The notes under the pieces: model-generated
Seen by the model: the letters and a program-made list of their open reading frames with translations, nothing else
What the model was told of the DNA's origin: nothing
Database searches by the model: none
Source: Pseudevernia furfuracea
Lineage: Eukaryota; Ascomycota; Lecanoromycetes; Lecanorales; Parmeliaceae
Assembly: GCA_022315425.1 (NCBI GenBank)
Contig: JAIUPT010000040.1
Span: forward strand, 62,001-126,000
Length of the DNA stretch: 64,000 bases
Reading direction: 5' to 3'
Position numbers and translations under genes: made by a program
Shown: piece after piece, positions 20,342-31,729 of the stretch
Position numbering within the stretch: the stretch's first letter is position 1
Layout: the number at the start of each line of letters is the position of its first letter

Positions 20342-23054
20342 ATGTTCCGCAAACCTCGAGAAACAGCGGCTCCGATAGCCAGCAAGACACCCACCCGCCC
20401 ATCCACCGGCCGCCCCCCAACACCACCCTCGACTACAAGGCAGAGGGCACATCAGCTCTCCGCAAATACTACGTACTCTATGGCCACCTCAACTCCTCTG
20501 CAAGGCAAGACTAAAGCTCCGCCAAAGAGGACTCCTGCGACGGGCGCGGGGAAAGCCAAGGGCAAGCCCAATGGCAACATCATGAGTTTCTTCAAGAGAG
20601 CAGAGTCTTCTGGTACTACGGTAGCAGACGTCAAAGAGGATGACGAGCCTCTGTTTCTAGAAGATAGCCCGGTGAAGGGCGGTGCGAACATGCCCCTGCA
20701 GACTCCAACGCCACCTCGAGAAGAGTTCTCGAACGAGACTACGCCCGAGGATTTTGAGATGACCGTTCGAGGTTCCCCACTATCTCGCTACAATGAGGAC
20801 GGGGTACCGAATAAAAGAAGACGTACAGAGGATACACCCAGGCAGTCATCGCAAGTTGAAGAGACCGAAGCCGCCCCGGCCAGAGGACCCTTTGTCGATG
20901 ACTCGGACTCGGATAATGAGTCGGTTGGACCAAGCTTCCCAGCGATTAAAATTTCGAGCCGTGAAACGGAAAGTGTCTTAGCAGTAAGAGGCAGTCTACC
21001 GGCCGGTGAGAAGCAGCCGCCGGGAAAGGATCTAGTCGGCCCAGCGGTGCCCAGCTTAAAGCAGGAGACGACAAGCATTGGAGAAGTCAACGACTTTGAT
21101 GGCATTGGGGACTTTATTGACGACGAGTTCCCTGAAGACGGTGAAGAATATCTTGAAAGGAGATGGATGGAGGAGCAGGCGGAGTTTGAAGAGGGGTTGG
21201 AAGAGGAGGGTCAGGCAATGGGAGATGATACAATGGATGTGGAACCGGGGGACATTGGAAATAATACCAGGGTCATGCCGCAAGATGCTGGATCTACGAG
21301 CTGTCCGATCTGTGGTGGGAACACAGCAGGATTGACTGACCAGGTATGAGAGCATCCAAATGTTCCAGTTGCTATCTAACAATACAAAGGAGATGTCTGT
21401 CCATGTGAACGACTGCATAGATGGTAAGGCAAAGCCTCTTGAAGACCGCAAAAAACCTAAACCGGTATCAACTTCGGCTCTAGTAAAGGCAGAGAACAGA
21501 GTCCCTGCACATAAACGCTTCCAACGTGCTGCGATAGCAAAGCCAGGCCAGGAGAACCCTTTTGGATTGACTGCAGAACCTTCCAAATCATCCTCTGCCT
21601 TCTCCAAGCTTATGTCTGGGCATGCGGAAGATGCAGCATGGGCAACAGCTGCGGCAACCGAAACAGCATCTCGTGGCAAACCTGCATACCAGCGGACGTG
21701 TCCCTTCTATAAGATCATGCCGGGCTTCTTTATCTGCGTCGATGCCTTCCGGTATGATGCCGTCCAAGGCTGTAACGCCTACTTCCTGAGCCACTTTCAC
21801 AGCGACCATTACATCGGTCTTACATCATCATGGTGTCATGGTCCGATCTACTGCAGCCATGTCACGGCAAACTTAGTTAGGCGACAGTTGAGAGTTGATC
21901 CGAAGTGGGTGGTTGACCTCGAGTTTGACAAGAAGGTCGAGGTACCTGGGACCCAACGAGTCGAAGTCACGATGATACCAGCAAATCATTGTCCTGGAAG
22001 CTCGCTTTATCTTTTTGAAAAGGTGGTAGGAAAAGGGAAGAACCCAAAGATCCAGAGAGTCCTGCATTGTGGAGACTTCCGTGCTTGTCCCGCCCATGTC
22101 CAGCATCCAAAGCTACGGCCAGACATTGTAGATACAATCACTGGCAGGAATCTGGCACAGCAGAAACTCGATGTTTGCTACCTCGACACGACATATCTAA
22201 CGCCCAAGTATTCATTTCCCAGCCAAGAAGAAGTCATTAAAGCTTGCGCCGATATGTGTGTAAGCCTCAGCAAGGACTTTGTGGACGAAAGCGATAGCTG
22301 GGAAAGAATTAAAAAAGAGCGGGCTGGTGACGGTATGGTCAAGTTCGTTCGGAAAACATCAATCAAAGAGGAGTTAGAGGAAGACAAGGTGCAGATCGTG
22401 ATTGAAGATGAACCATCGAAGAAGGCAAGGGGTCGTCTCCTGGTAATCGTGGGAACTTACAGTATAGGCAAAGAGAGGATATGCCTAGGCGTCGCCAAAG
22501 CACTGAACAGCAAGATCTACGCTCCACCAAATAAGCAAAAAATATGCGCTGCCCTTGAAGACCCAGAGCTATCAGCACGCATGACGAACGACCCCCTCGA
22601 AGCCCAAGTACATATGCAAATGCTCATGGAGATTCGAGCCGAGACTCTAGCCGACTATCTCACTGGCTTCAAGCCGCACTTCTCTCGCATCGTCGGCTTC
22701 AGACCGTCAGGATGGAACTATCGCCCACCAAACAGCCGTTTCACCGAGTCTCCGGCCGTCCAGACCGTTCTCCATTCTGAAAAATGGAAGTCGCGATACT
22801 CGATGGCAGAGCTGACTCCGCAACGAGGCAGTACCCGGGAAGCGAACTGCTTCGGAGTACCATATAGTGAACATAGTAGCTTCAGGGAGTTGACGATGTT
22901 CTGTTGTGCGCTGAGGATTGACAAGATCATACCAACAGTGAATGTGGGGTCAGCAAAGTCTAGAGAGAAGATGAAGGCGTGGTGTGAGAAGTGGGCGATG
23001 GACAAGAAGAAGAACGGGTTATTTAAGGTAGTTGACGGGCAAAAGTCTTGGTGA
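20342..23054 (+). CDS. PSO2: DNA interstrand cross-link repair nuclease PSO2/SNM1
   Basis: Two exons (20342-21343, 21390-23054) with a 46-base intron give 888 residues. The enzyme is a metallo-beta-lactamase/beta-CASP 5' exonuclease acting in nuclear cross-link repair. The N-terminal third is disordered and contains a PCNA-box-like NIMSFFKRA. A UBZ4-type zinc finger is split by the intron (C321, C324, H339, C343: CPICGG, then HVNDC). The nuclease signature HxHxDH is LSHFHSDHYIGL near residue 470, followed by PANHCPGS, the LHCGDFR motif and the DRMBL C-terminus (GVPYSEHSSF, then IPTVNVG). The start is the ATG at 20342, with short basic sequence; upstream frame is open but lacks a better start. 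Confidence 0.95.
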
Positions 23055-23594
23055 GCTTGCTCTAGATAGCCCGCAATGGAAATTATATTTTCCACAGCCC
23101 CTCCCACCTGGGTGCGTAGTGGTAGTGCTCCGTTTTTGGCAGTACAGTCCCAAAGGTTGGCTCGCTTTCCAACGGTTATGTGGCTTGAAGGTTTGACTCA
23201 AATCAACGCACAGCACAATCCGTCATCCTCTTCTTCAGCCTACGCTTGCTGCCAGAGAGCGCATCAAAACACAGAGCAACCCTGAGACAACCATGGCCTT
23301 TCGAGCTCCTCCCTCATTCTGCGTTGACACAGCCTATGAGAAGTTCCTTCCCCTCAGAGGGTTCAGTCCTGCAAAAAGCTTTTGTTCCAACCTCGCCGTA
23401 CATCAAAGAAGCATCGAATTTGCTGCCCATCTAGATTCAAGGGACTCGGTCCCAATCGCTGCCAATCCGCACTCACAGCGCGACTTCCAATGCCCTGCAG
23501 GAAGCACTCTGTGTTCCTTACTCTACGAATTACAGACTGCGGACAAAACGATTGCCCGCAATGTATGGTATTCAATCCCGTTAGCGAGCCGTGA
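23055..23594. other. Intergenic, doubtful reading frames only
   Basis: Frames at 23293-23604 and 23382-23594 overlap each other and neither shows a domain. One contains several cysteines and could be an upstream exon of the next gene, but no good splice model emerged. Confidence 0.3.
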
Positions 23595-24559
23595 ATGGAT
23601 ATAGCGCTTACAGGGTTACTAGTCGCTGCATTGGGGTCTATGTCTTGGTTCCAGGCATCACAGCCTCAGAGGAGCCTACAACCGAGTCGACAACCAAACC
23701 GACCGCCAAGCACGGGACTGAGCCAACAGTACGGCAATCGTGTAGAGAGATACATAATCCCACGACGACGACTTCATTGCTGAAGAATACTTCAAGCGCT
23801 GGAACTACGGGGACTTCATCGTTTGCGTCTGAAATCACGACAATACCGGAGTGTAGTAACACCACTCCAAGCTTCGCCTCGTTCCCTCCCTCTGCTTTGA
23901 TCTCCAACACAAATGACAGTGCCTTGGGCGCCGGTATCACAGCACCATACAGCGCTTCAAGCAGCACGTCCTCTTTACCAAGTACAAGCTTTTGCACACC
24001 GACAGGCTCGATCTACTCCAGCTGTTCTCCCGCGCCGAGCTCATCACTATCAAGCAGCCCTTGTACCAGCTCTTGCACCAGCCCCTCAACCCGCTCATCC
24101 AGCGGCTCTTCCAGCGATTCCTCATTCGGCTCTTGCGGCATCTCCAGCTCCTCTTTCATCTCCCTTTCCGCCACTTCTTCCACGGCCTCCTTGGTTTGTT
24201 CCCCTACCTGCGCCTACCCCACCGCCACCACGTCATGCCCAAAAGTCACCGCCACAGGCATCGCCTACAAACAGTACTACGCCGGCCAATGCTTCACCGA
24301 AAACACCGTGAATCCCGGCAAAGGCTGCGAGCCCGCCATCTACACCCGCTTCCGAGGAGTCTATGATATGTGTGCCGTAGCTCAATACTGCGCCAACTCA
24401 GCGAGTGCCGCCTGCGGACATTATTACTCCTTCGATCTACATTACACCTGCTCGAATTCGAGCTGGATGTGCGTGCAGTACTGCAACCGCAATAATGATG
24501 CAACCTACTTTAATGTGCTGGATTTGGATGTTGCTGCTGCGTTTGGGTATAGCTCCTAG
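23595..24559 (+). CDS. Secreted Ser/Thr-rich protein with a Cys-rich C-terminal domain
   Basis: A plausible signal peptide starts at the ATG at 23595 (MDIALTGLLVAALGSMSWFQ). The large downstream frame is shifted by one base; a 68-base intron (23729-23796, donor GTACGG, branch TGCTGA, acceptor CAAG) joins them into 298 residues. Residues about 45-190 are an extended Ser/Thr/Cys-poor linker typical of heavily O-glycosylated wall proteins. The last 110 residues have about eleven cysteines (CPTATTSCPKVT, GQCFTENTV, YDMCAVAQYC, WMCVQYCNRN). No GPI signal is evident. The first exon is the weak point: another hydrophobic stretch (IGVYVLVPGITAS) in the downstream frame might be the true signal peptide. 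Function unknown. Confidence 0.55.
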
Positions 24560-25198
24560 GCCGCAGGAGATAGTTGACTACCGTATTGTGGATGTGGCGT
24601 ACATAGCAAATCTCTACCAAAAAAATACAACTTGATTTTGGAGAACACGGTCTCGCTAGGAGGGTGGGGGTACTGGGCTCGGATGGTCATCGAGGCGACG
24701 AACGAGAGGGTGGCACAGGCATAGGGCCTAGAGTTCAAAGGATCACCGTGGGAGCCATGGTGGGACTGATGGCGATATCTGGCTATACTGTTGTGAGAGA
24801 GACCGACGCGGGTATATAGGCACCCGTATAAATGAACCTAGAGCAAGCGTTTGAGCTGCGTTCGATTGTCCATCAATTCTCACAGTAACCGTATTCCGAA
24901 ATTTGAAGTCGCGAAAAATCATATGTTGGAATACTTTATTGCGCGAACGCGGTGAGGAATGAAGGTCGTGTTTCGAGTACGCAGCAAGGGAGGGGCTCTC
25001 CGCATTCTTTGCTCCAGAGTCGAATAAAAATCAACGCCCGCCCTCACAAAGTTTTCTGGACTTTGGCTTCTTCACAACACCGGCTTGAAAAGACCCCGTC
25101 CACTCTTTGAAACATCGCAAGGTCGACAGCAGCTCTTCGCCAAACAGAAAACAGCAGAGAAACAACACAAAAAGCATCCATCAAGACAATAGCCAAAA
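24560..25198. other. Promoter region of the GPI-protein gene
   Basis: No gene is seen. TATAAA occurs at 24827-24832 and A-rich sequence precedes the ATG at 25199. Confidence 0.4.
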
Positions 25199-25837
25199 AT
25201 GCACAGCCCAACAAAACCCTACCTATTGCTCGCCCTCCTCCCCTTCGCTCTCGCGAACATAGTCACCCAGATCAGCGACGGTCAAATCCAGGAGCCCGCC
25301 GAAGCGCCAGCGAGTGTGGCTCCGAAATTTGCAGTCGCGCCCACCAGCGCCCCGGCAGCAGCAGCACCCCCACCAGCGACCTCTACCTCTACATTTACGC
25401 CCTCACCCAAGCCTTCACCCACGTTGCCACCAGCGTTGAAAGAAGCCGGAGCCATCGCTGCGCCTCGAACAGCAAACGCCTCGATCCCCGCCCCAGCTAA
25501 AATCGAAGAAGCGGCCACCACGGCGCCAATCCTGATCGCCCCCGCCCCGGCACCGGCGTCAAACGTCACGATCCCGCCCCATCATGCCAATTACGAAGCA
25601 CCCCATCCCAGCGCGAGCATTGGCAAGGTCCTGCCTGTGGAAAACGGGACCGCGCCTACTGTGCCTGTCGTGCCGACTTTGCCAGCGGTTGAGAGTGAGG
25701 CGCCGACGGGTGTGGAGGGAAGTCCGAGAGAGGCGGGGACGACGCATGCGATTGCGACGGGAGTTGCGGCGAGATTGGGAGTGAGTGTTGGAGTTGGGAC
25801 GTTCGGGATGGTTGGGTTGGCGGTGCTGTTGAGCTAG
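25199..25837 (+). CDS. GPI-anchored cell-wall protein with a PIR-like motif
   Basis: One exon, 212 residues. It starts with a signal peptide (YLLLALLPFALA) immediately followed by TQISDGQIQ, the core of the repeat motif of PIR wall proteins (QIxDGQIQ), whose Gln can be ester-linked to beta-1,3-glucan. A Pro/Ala/Thr-rich stalk with a few N-glycosylation sites (NVT, NGT) follows. The C-terminus is a hydrophobic tail (VGVGTFGMVGLAVLLS) preceded by small residues, as required for GPI attachment. Wall or membrane location is a firm inference; a specific role is unknown. The ATG at 25199 is the only sensible start. Confidence 0.8.
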   Translation: MHSPTKPYLLLALLPFALANIVTQISDGQIQEPAEAPASVAPKFAVAPTSAPAAAAPPPATSTSTFTPSPKPSPTLPPALKEAGAIAAPRTANASIPAPAKIEEAATTAPILIAPAPAPASNVTIPPHHANYEAPHPSASIGKVLPVENGTAPTVPVVPTLPAVESEAPTGVEGSPREAGTTHAIATGVAARLGVSVGVGTFGMVGLAVLLS

Positions 25838-26260
25838 ATTTTGCGAAGGGGTTGGGACGGTGATTGGAACTTGTCAACGGGGGTTTGTGGAAGGTGTTTG
25901 TGCCGTGGGGCAGGATCGATAGGGTGGTATGGAGTGCTAAGTTGGGAGGTTTTCGATGCGCACTGGCTTTTGGTTTCCCTTCAACGCTGTGTACGATTTA
26001 AGGTCAGAAATTGAGAGGGGAAAATCGCTTTTGACAAGTGCACAGTGCGAAAAAGACAGCGCTATTGATAAGATAGTAAGAAAGCGGCACGAGTTAATTG
26101 ATACTCATCAAGACCATCCGCCTCGTCCACGAACTTCAAACCCCTTACCGTTCACACCATGACGAGTAGCAGCCTTTCCACTTCTACTGAGCATTCTATA
26201 TTTCCGACCCTTCTGCTTCCCAGACTTCCGGTCACCAACACGTGCGGATCGACGAGTCGG

Positions 26261-26743
26261 TTAGCTCACGGCTGGTACAGCCGGTATAATGTATCCACAA
26301 CATAGCACGCATTGTTTGGTGGTCTGCTGCTGCTGAAAGGTCACCTGATTCAACACTGAAGCTATGATGTTGTGACTTCCCGGCCACGGGATTGGAACCG
26401 TTTGAATTCTAGGTGGTGCATCCTCGGAGACCTGTCGCCCGCAAAGACACCAAGATTGTCGCTGTGGGAGATCTGCTGGCCCTTGCGCAACGCGCATGAT
26501 TTGCATCTGGTCACGAACCCGCTTGAGGTATCGTTTTCTCCCTATAAACTCTGTTATATCGCGGCTGGTGTTATGACGATTCTGTATGTTACATCGCTGG
26601 CACAACCATTGCTTTTGGTAATAATCGCGGTAACAGACGCAGCTATCATGACCTTCAGGATAGTACTGGCGCTTCTGTTCGCGATTGCAAAGACTACAGA
26701 CCGTGATATGCGCTGGCGAACCACCATTGGCAGAAAAGCGCAA
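26261..26743 (-). pseudogene. Cysteine-rich protein gene lacking a start, related to the gene at 11244
   Basis: The 160-codon minus-strand frame has clear metal-ligand-like pairs: VCSLCNRE, SCVCY, WLCQRC, WCLCGR and QCVLCCG. The order WLCxxC, CxCG, CxxCCG repeats that of the protein at 11244-12047, where WLCNEC, CPIPRCGG and MCMACCG stand in the same places. The frame begins at a TTG just after an in-frame TAA, and no upstream ATG joins in frame. A missed first exon or a 5' truncation are both possible. I favour truncation because the N-terminal half of the related protein has no counterpart in the 750 bases upstream. Confidence 0.5.
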
Positions 26744-27532
26744 GCGTTATCATCTAAACGATCTTGATTGATTGCGGTAACCAGTGAAAGCTTCGTGTCC
26801 TGAATGTTCTTACCAAGTGATTTAGGTCCTCAGCTCAATCATACCCAATCTTGGAACAATATCTTTCTGCTTGTTGTCTTGTGAGGATTATTGTACTGGG
26901 TCAGAAGACGCTACGTCGAGGCGCAGTGGTATGTAGCACCCTGGTTTTGTCTGTCTGTCCTTGCATGGTGTTTCCATCCATGTAGACGCCGAGTACTTGT
27001 CTTCTACAAGCATCAACAGCTCTCGGTGTATCAATGAAAAACAGCCAATAGAATGAGAACAGCTTCTGAAAAATGACGGATGAGAGGAAAAGAGCGACAG
27101 AGTGGTGAGAAAATGGCGTGAAGCGGGGCTTGGCGCTCGGCGAGGCCGGCTATGTCTTTTGGCGCTAGCCAACTGCCGGGGAAAGAGCGATTGTGATAGG
27201 GCTGAGCTTGCAGGAGCTGAGGCTCCGCCCTCCTTTTTTAACAATTTGAAACGCTCCCTTCCCTTGAATATATCATATTATTCTTCATAGTATTCTTCTC
27301 TCCTTCTTTGCATTTCATTATAAGGCGTTTGACCTTCTCCCCTCGCTTGGTCCCCTCTTGTTCCACTTCACATTTCCCTACCAAGTACCCAGCGTCATCT
27401 GTTCTTTATCAGCTAATCCTTCCTTCACCCTGACGTACAAAACCCATCAGACCCCAAGGCTGTAACGAGAGAAGCATATTTCAAAGAGGCTACTATATAA
27501 TATCAAACCACGCCATCGGCTAATTCTGAAGG
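26744..27532. other. Intergenic region with pyrimidine-rich promoter
   Basis: No gene is supported. The 250 bases before 27533 are rich in CT tracts, typical of fungal promoters and 5' leaders of the membrane-protein gene. Confidence 0.4.
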
Positions 27533-28987
27533 ATGTCATCCGCTCAGATGGCGTTAGAGTACCTGCTCGTCTACTGCACATCGCATGGACTTACAACTAT
27601 TGGCGAACCACCCCTGCCAAAGACCTATCAGCCAGTCGGAGAATCTCTCCTACAAACTTCACGTGCGAATAAGTTCTCAAATCTAGACTCGAAAGATGCT
27701 ATGCCTGTCTGGACCGTACTTGTCTTTCTTGTTCTGGCTACATTCAAGTACTGTCTCTCCTTCGTTGTGAGTGGTGATCTTGAACCCTACGTAGTCATCT
27801 AAAATAACATTCGCGCCCAGGTATGGTATGTCTATCAGGTGATCTCGACGGTCATCATTGTTGCGGACAGAAGGATTAGAACCATTGCAGCCGCCAACGC
27901 GCACCAACACCCAGAGTCTCATCGTGCTCGGGTCGATAGTCTAGTTCAAACCATGCGAGTCATCAAGCGATTCAGAGCAGCTAGAGCCGATCGACTCCGA
28001 AAAGTCACCGTTGGCGAGGTCCGCCAGCATCTCAAGCGGAGAGATACGATGAAAGAAAGCGAATCAACTGCCAAGCCTAGCAAAAGCGCGGTGATGAAGG
28101 CTTGGGATCGCATCACTAGATACCCTTGCTTTCGAGGCTTCATCGGTTACCTTTACATGGCCGTTCCTCAATGGTATTTTGGAATGATAGGTGATTTCTT
28201 CTTATCAGGACAGCCAAATGAGCTCAGCCTCGGCTACGGGACGACGTCTATCGTTCTCGCAACGATGTGGGGCTCTGGACTTGCAACGTGGACGCACTAT
28301 ACGATGACACCACCAAGAAAAAGTATCAGAGTCCAAGATCACTTCCCAAAGGGTCCAGCCGTTCTCACAGATCTATGGCCCCTGACCGCTTCTTGGCTGA
28401 TAGCTGAGCACCTGACTTTAAGCCTCCCACTAGCGCTTAGCCGCACCTTTAGGCTAAAGCACTACGCCTTCGACGTTGACTCTTGGAATACACTTGATGA
28501 ATATGGCCAAAACAAGAAGATCATGCAATTTGCATTGGTTTTTATCTTGTATCTTCTTCTTGTGGCAGTGGTCGCAATTCCGGCAACTATGACGATGAGA
28601 AGAGTCCACGCATCCATGCTTTCCGACGACGACTTGGCCATCGTACCTTTCCACCGCGGCGATAGAACTCGGTTACACCCATACGACCAACGTACTCAAA
28701 TTCGCCAACCGGGTTTGACCGTCGCGGAAGCATTCAATACAATCACCTGGGACGCATACCTTCGAGTCTTATTCGTCTATTTCCAGTATTTCGCCGTCAA
28801 TCAGCTAGTCCAGTTGGCTTACTGGAGCGCCAACTGGAAGCTGCATCAGATCTTTGAGGTCCACAAGTACGCGTCGACGAACCTTCCATGCTCTCCTGTC
28901 AACAGGCTCCTACCTTTCGCTGAACGAAATGTCTCATCTGAGGCGTACAGGGGATTCTTCCATCCGAATCCTCATAGTGAATTGTGA
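27533..28987 (+). CDS. Polytopic membrane protein of unknown function
   Basis: Two exons (27533-27766, 27821-28987) with a 54-base phase-0 intron give 466 residues. At least six membrane helices are visible: VWTVLVFLVLATFKYCLSFV (start near residue 60, the intron falls just after it), WYVYQVISTVIIVA, GFIGYLYMAVPQWYFGMIG, TASWLIAEHLTLSLPLAL, FALVFILYLLLVAVVAIPA and VLFVYFQYFAVNQLVQLAYW. A basic cytosolic loop (residues 95-150) separates helices 2 and 3. No transporter or enzyme signature is recognised. Similar fungal proteins are annotated without function. Both exons keep coding composition throughout, so the gene looks intact. Confidence 0.75.
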
Positions 28988-29459
28988 GGAGGCTAGGGAA
29001 GGAGACACTGGTCAGGGAGGAGAGATTGACGATACGAAGTATTGAAGGAGGCTACCGCTACGCTGTACATCATCAGATGTGAGAGGGTAAAATTCCCGGA
29101 TCTTTCCATGATAGTCTCGAATCAGAAAAGCGACAATGATCATTTTTGACAAATTTTAGTGTTGCAGAGGACCAGAATCATAATATCAGGACTTAAGCTC
29201 CTTGACTGGAGGATGTTAGCAGCCTATGGCCCAAATCAGCTGGCTGGTTCCGCTGATTTGCGAATGTAAGAATTTGTGTTAGAAATCGTGAATAGAGTAA
29301 ACCTCGAAGAGTTCAAGTCCTACCGTGACAGGTCTACCAGCAGACGGTATTCGAGGCGGTACCAGTTCTTTGAGCGTGACTAAACTTCTCTTACGATGAA
29401 GCCTAAAGCCAGTATTAGAATATAAGAATCCTTTGGCTTAGGCTACGAATTTCTTTCTA

Positions 29460-29960
29460 GGCTGGTGTCTTTGTCGAAGTTAACTATGAAGACGGTGGCG
29501 TCACGGAGTGGCAAAGGATTCGAGGGGTCCTTGCTTTGTCTAGAGTAACGATTGCGGCCGGTATGATAATCTACATTCAGAGTCTCATTGCAGACTTGGT
29601 CGGTTTTGTGGTCTCACTCCGACTTCGGCAAGCGGCCACAACAGTGGCAGTGGGAACCGCTACTCTTCGTCGTTCGCCGGCTATCAGGACACCGAGATCG
29701 ACATTCGCTCTAATGTGGCGCTCGCTCCAGGTCAACTTCGCGAGTTGCGGCATCTCAAGGCTGTGCCTCGTATAGGCAAGAGGAGACTTTCAAATCTAGG
29801 AGCTCGTCTCTACTAGAAGTATCGAGGCGGAGACCCGGAAGAAATCGGCTTTGTGCAAATATCGGTAAACATCTACAACAATGACAACAACGAATATGAG
29901 CCTCGATTCCACGGGCGATATTGCGCCTGGCACGATGTTTACAAGCCACGTATTCGCCAC
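29460..29960 (+). pseudogene. Relic of a membrane-protein gene
   Basis: After a good acceptor (TTTCTTTCTAG) the frame reads AGVFVEVNYEDGGVTEWQRI and a hydrophobic part (GMIIYIQSLIADLVGFVV). Protein-like sequence then continues in another frame (SSSFAGYQDTEIDIRSNVAL, APGQLRELRHLKAVP) to a TAG, with a further fragment (GGDPEEIGFVQIS) after it. The frame change and stop show decay. The family is not recognised. Confidence 0.4.
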
Positions 29961-30711
29961 AATCACAGTCGAAGCCCACCGGCTCCGGTAATAATGATAA
30001 TAGCATCAATGGAGAGGGCGATAAACTCAACTGCCTCGGCGCTCCAGACCGCAACTGGGAAATCCAATCAGACGTCGCCCGCTTGTCGAATGGAGTTGCG
30101 CCATGCTTGCATCGAAAATCACATCTCGTACGAGCTCAGCCGCCCGAGTGACTCCGGTCATCATACGGATTAATGATCTCGGTCCTGACGATCGTCATTC
30201 GGGTGTCAATTCTCGCCTGGACTCCTTGTACCAAGGTTGCATTTTCGGAAATCCGAACTCAGCCGGCCAGTACACACCATGATACCGGCACTGATCTTGC
30301 ATTTCGTTTGCTAGATATGTTTGTAAGTTCAATGGGTAAGTGCTTTGATCAGCGTGATGGGTGATTGCTGCAAGTTGCGTTGTTCCTTGTTTGCAAATCT
30401 TTGAGTTGGCAAGCAAACTCTCTTCACGTCCTCTGTATATGAGCGCCCGAGTCGAGAACTCCAGATTGTATCTATTTCATACCTGGTATACTTTATTGCG
30501 TACTTCGATACTCATCACCGATTATTGCATGTTTTGGAGGATTATTTAGCTATAAGCCACAGCGTAGTATTGATCTCATGAGCGCCTTCCGCTTTGAGGC
30601 ACCGAGAAAGCCCTTTTTTCTACTTCTAAATACGCGTTCTAACACCAAGCATCACCGAGCGTTAGCTTGTCCGTTGGGTAGGAAGATGTGGACTTCCAAC
30701 ACCCACGGGCT
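29961..30711. other. Intergenic, nothing firm
   Basis: Short Ser/Thr-rich reading near 30000-30150 may extend the neighbouring relic, but frames conflict. No gene is supported. Confidence 0.3.
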
Positions 30712-30718
30712 TATAAAA
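30712..30718 (+). promoter_or_regulatory. TATA box (TATAAAA) of the exonuclease-like gene
   Basis: TATAAAA lies 71 bases upstream of the ATG at 30783, a suitable distance for a fungal TATA element. Confidence 0.5.
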
Positions 30719-30782
30719 GCTCTGTAAGCCTAAGGTCATTCTTATCTCCAATTTTTCCTCTACACCATCTGCCTCCTCAACT

Positions 30783-31601
30783 ATGGCACTCACCGTCGTG
30801 AACACCGTCTTTCGGCTGAGAAAGATGCTCGATGACATCACTCGCGTCTGCAACTCCCATAGACCGGCTCTCTTTCTGGATTCCGATGGCCGCCGTCTTT
30901 GCCGCACCGGCCCATTGACAATCCTTGAAGTACACGTCGACGTCCCCAATCAGTCCCACACGTACGTCGTCCACGTGCATATCCTCGAGCACAGTTCATT
31001 CTCAACATTCAGCACGAACGGCCAGTATACGCTGAGAAAAGTCCTTGAGAATCCAGCAATTCCCAAAGCTTTTTTCGACGTGCGCATGGACGCGGACGCG
31101 CTCTACGCTCAGTATGATATCACCCTCGCCGGTATCATCGACTTGCAGCTCATGGAGCTCTCCGCGCGCGCCAAGAGAGACGGGGGATCAGATGGACGTC
31201 TGCATAGCTTAGCAACGTGCGTCGACCACGATTCCGGCTTGGACCCCGAGGAAGTGGCACGCTTCGAATCGATCAAAGCCCGCGGCAAGGCTTTGTGGGA
31301 CCCGGCGCTGGGAGGACGCTACGACGTGTTCGAAAGTCGACCGTTATCCCCGGACATTCTCGCGTACTGCGAAGCAAGCGTTCTCGCGATGCCCCGCCTC
31401 TTCGAGGAATACAACTCCAGATTGGATTCCAAGGTGTACTTGACCGAGAGACACGACTTCCATGCTCGCAGGATTGTCGAAGCATCTCGAAATCGCGTTC
31501 TGGTGGCACATGGTCCACCACGTCAGGCATCGTCGAAAGGGCCGTGGGATGACTGGAATGGCGGATATTGGACGATGGAGCGACGATGCATGAATATATA
31601 G
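30783..31601 (+). CDS. 3'-5' exonuclease-like protein with altered catalytic residues
   Basis: One exon, 272 residues. The fold is that of DEDD-type 3'-5' exonuclease domains of the EXD1/WRN-like group: beta-strand LFLDSDGRRL, central strand VYVVHVHILE-like, FFDVRMDADALYAQYDITLA, IDLQLMEL, then a C-terminal YCEASVLAMPRLFEEY. In active members the first motif is DxE; here it is D-S-D. The last motif normally has YCxxDV; here it is YCEASV, so the final aspartate is gone. The Asp of FFDVRxDxDAL is kept. I infer weakened or lost nuclease activity, with perhaps RNA or DNA binding. The last 20 codons lie in the first unit of a 62-base tandem repeat. Confidence 0.8.
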   Translation: MALTVVNTVFRLRKMLDDITRVCNSHRPALFLDSDGRRLCRTGPLTILEVHVDVPNQSHTYVVHVHILEHSSFSTFSTNGQYTLRKVLENPAIPKAFFDVRMDADALYAQYDITLAGIIDLQLMELSARAKRDGGSDGRLHSLATCVDHDSGLDPEEVARFESIKARGKALWDPALGGRYDVFESRPLSPDILAYCEASVLAMPRLFEEYNSRLDSKVYLTERHDFHARRIVEASRNRVLVAHGPPRQASSKGPWDDWNGGYWTMERRCMNI

Positions 31602-31729
31602 GCCGGTGGGATGACTGGAATGGCGGATATTGGACGATGGAGCGACGATGCATGAATATATAGGCCGGTGGGATGACTGGAATGGCGGATATTGGACGAT
31701 GGAGCGACGATAAATAACTATATAAAGGC
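31544..31729 (+). repeat. 62-base tandem repeat, three units, at the 3' end of the exonuclease-like gene
   Basis: Units begin GTGGGATGACTGG at 31544, 31606 and 31668. Units 1 and 2 are nearly identical; unit 3 differs at its end. Unit 1 encodes the C-terminus and stop codon; units 2 and 3 follow the stop and still carry the same potential codons. A change of copy number would be silent unless the stop were lost. Confidence 0.9.

Noticed and set aside
23412..23440. GAATTTGCTGCCCAT shared with the right inverted-repeat region near 17536
   Set aside because: The match does not extend, so a chance 15-mer is more likely than a third copy of the repeat.
29240..29330. B-box-like GAGTTCAAGTCC suggesting a tRNA
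   Set aside because: No A box or cloverleaf can be folded around it; no tRNA gene was found anywhere in the window.
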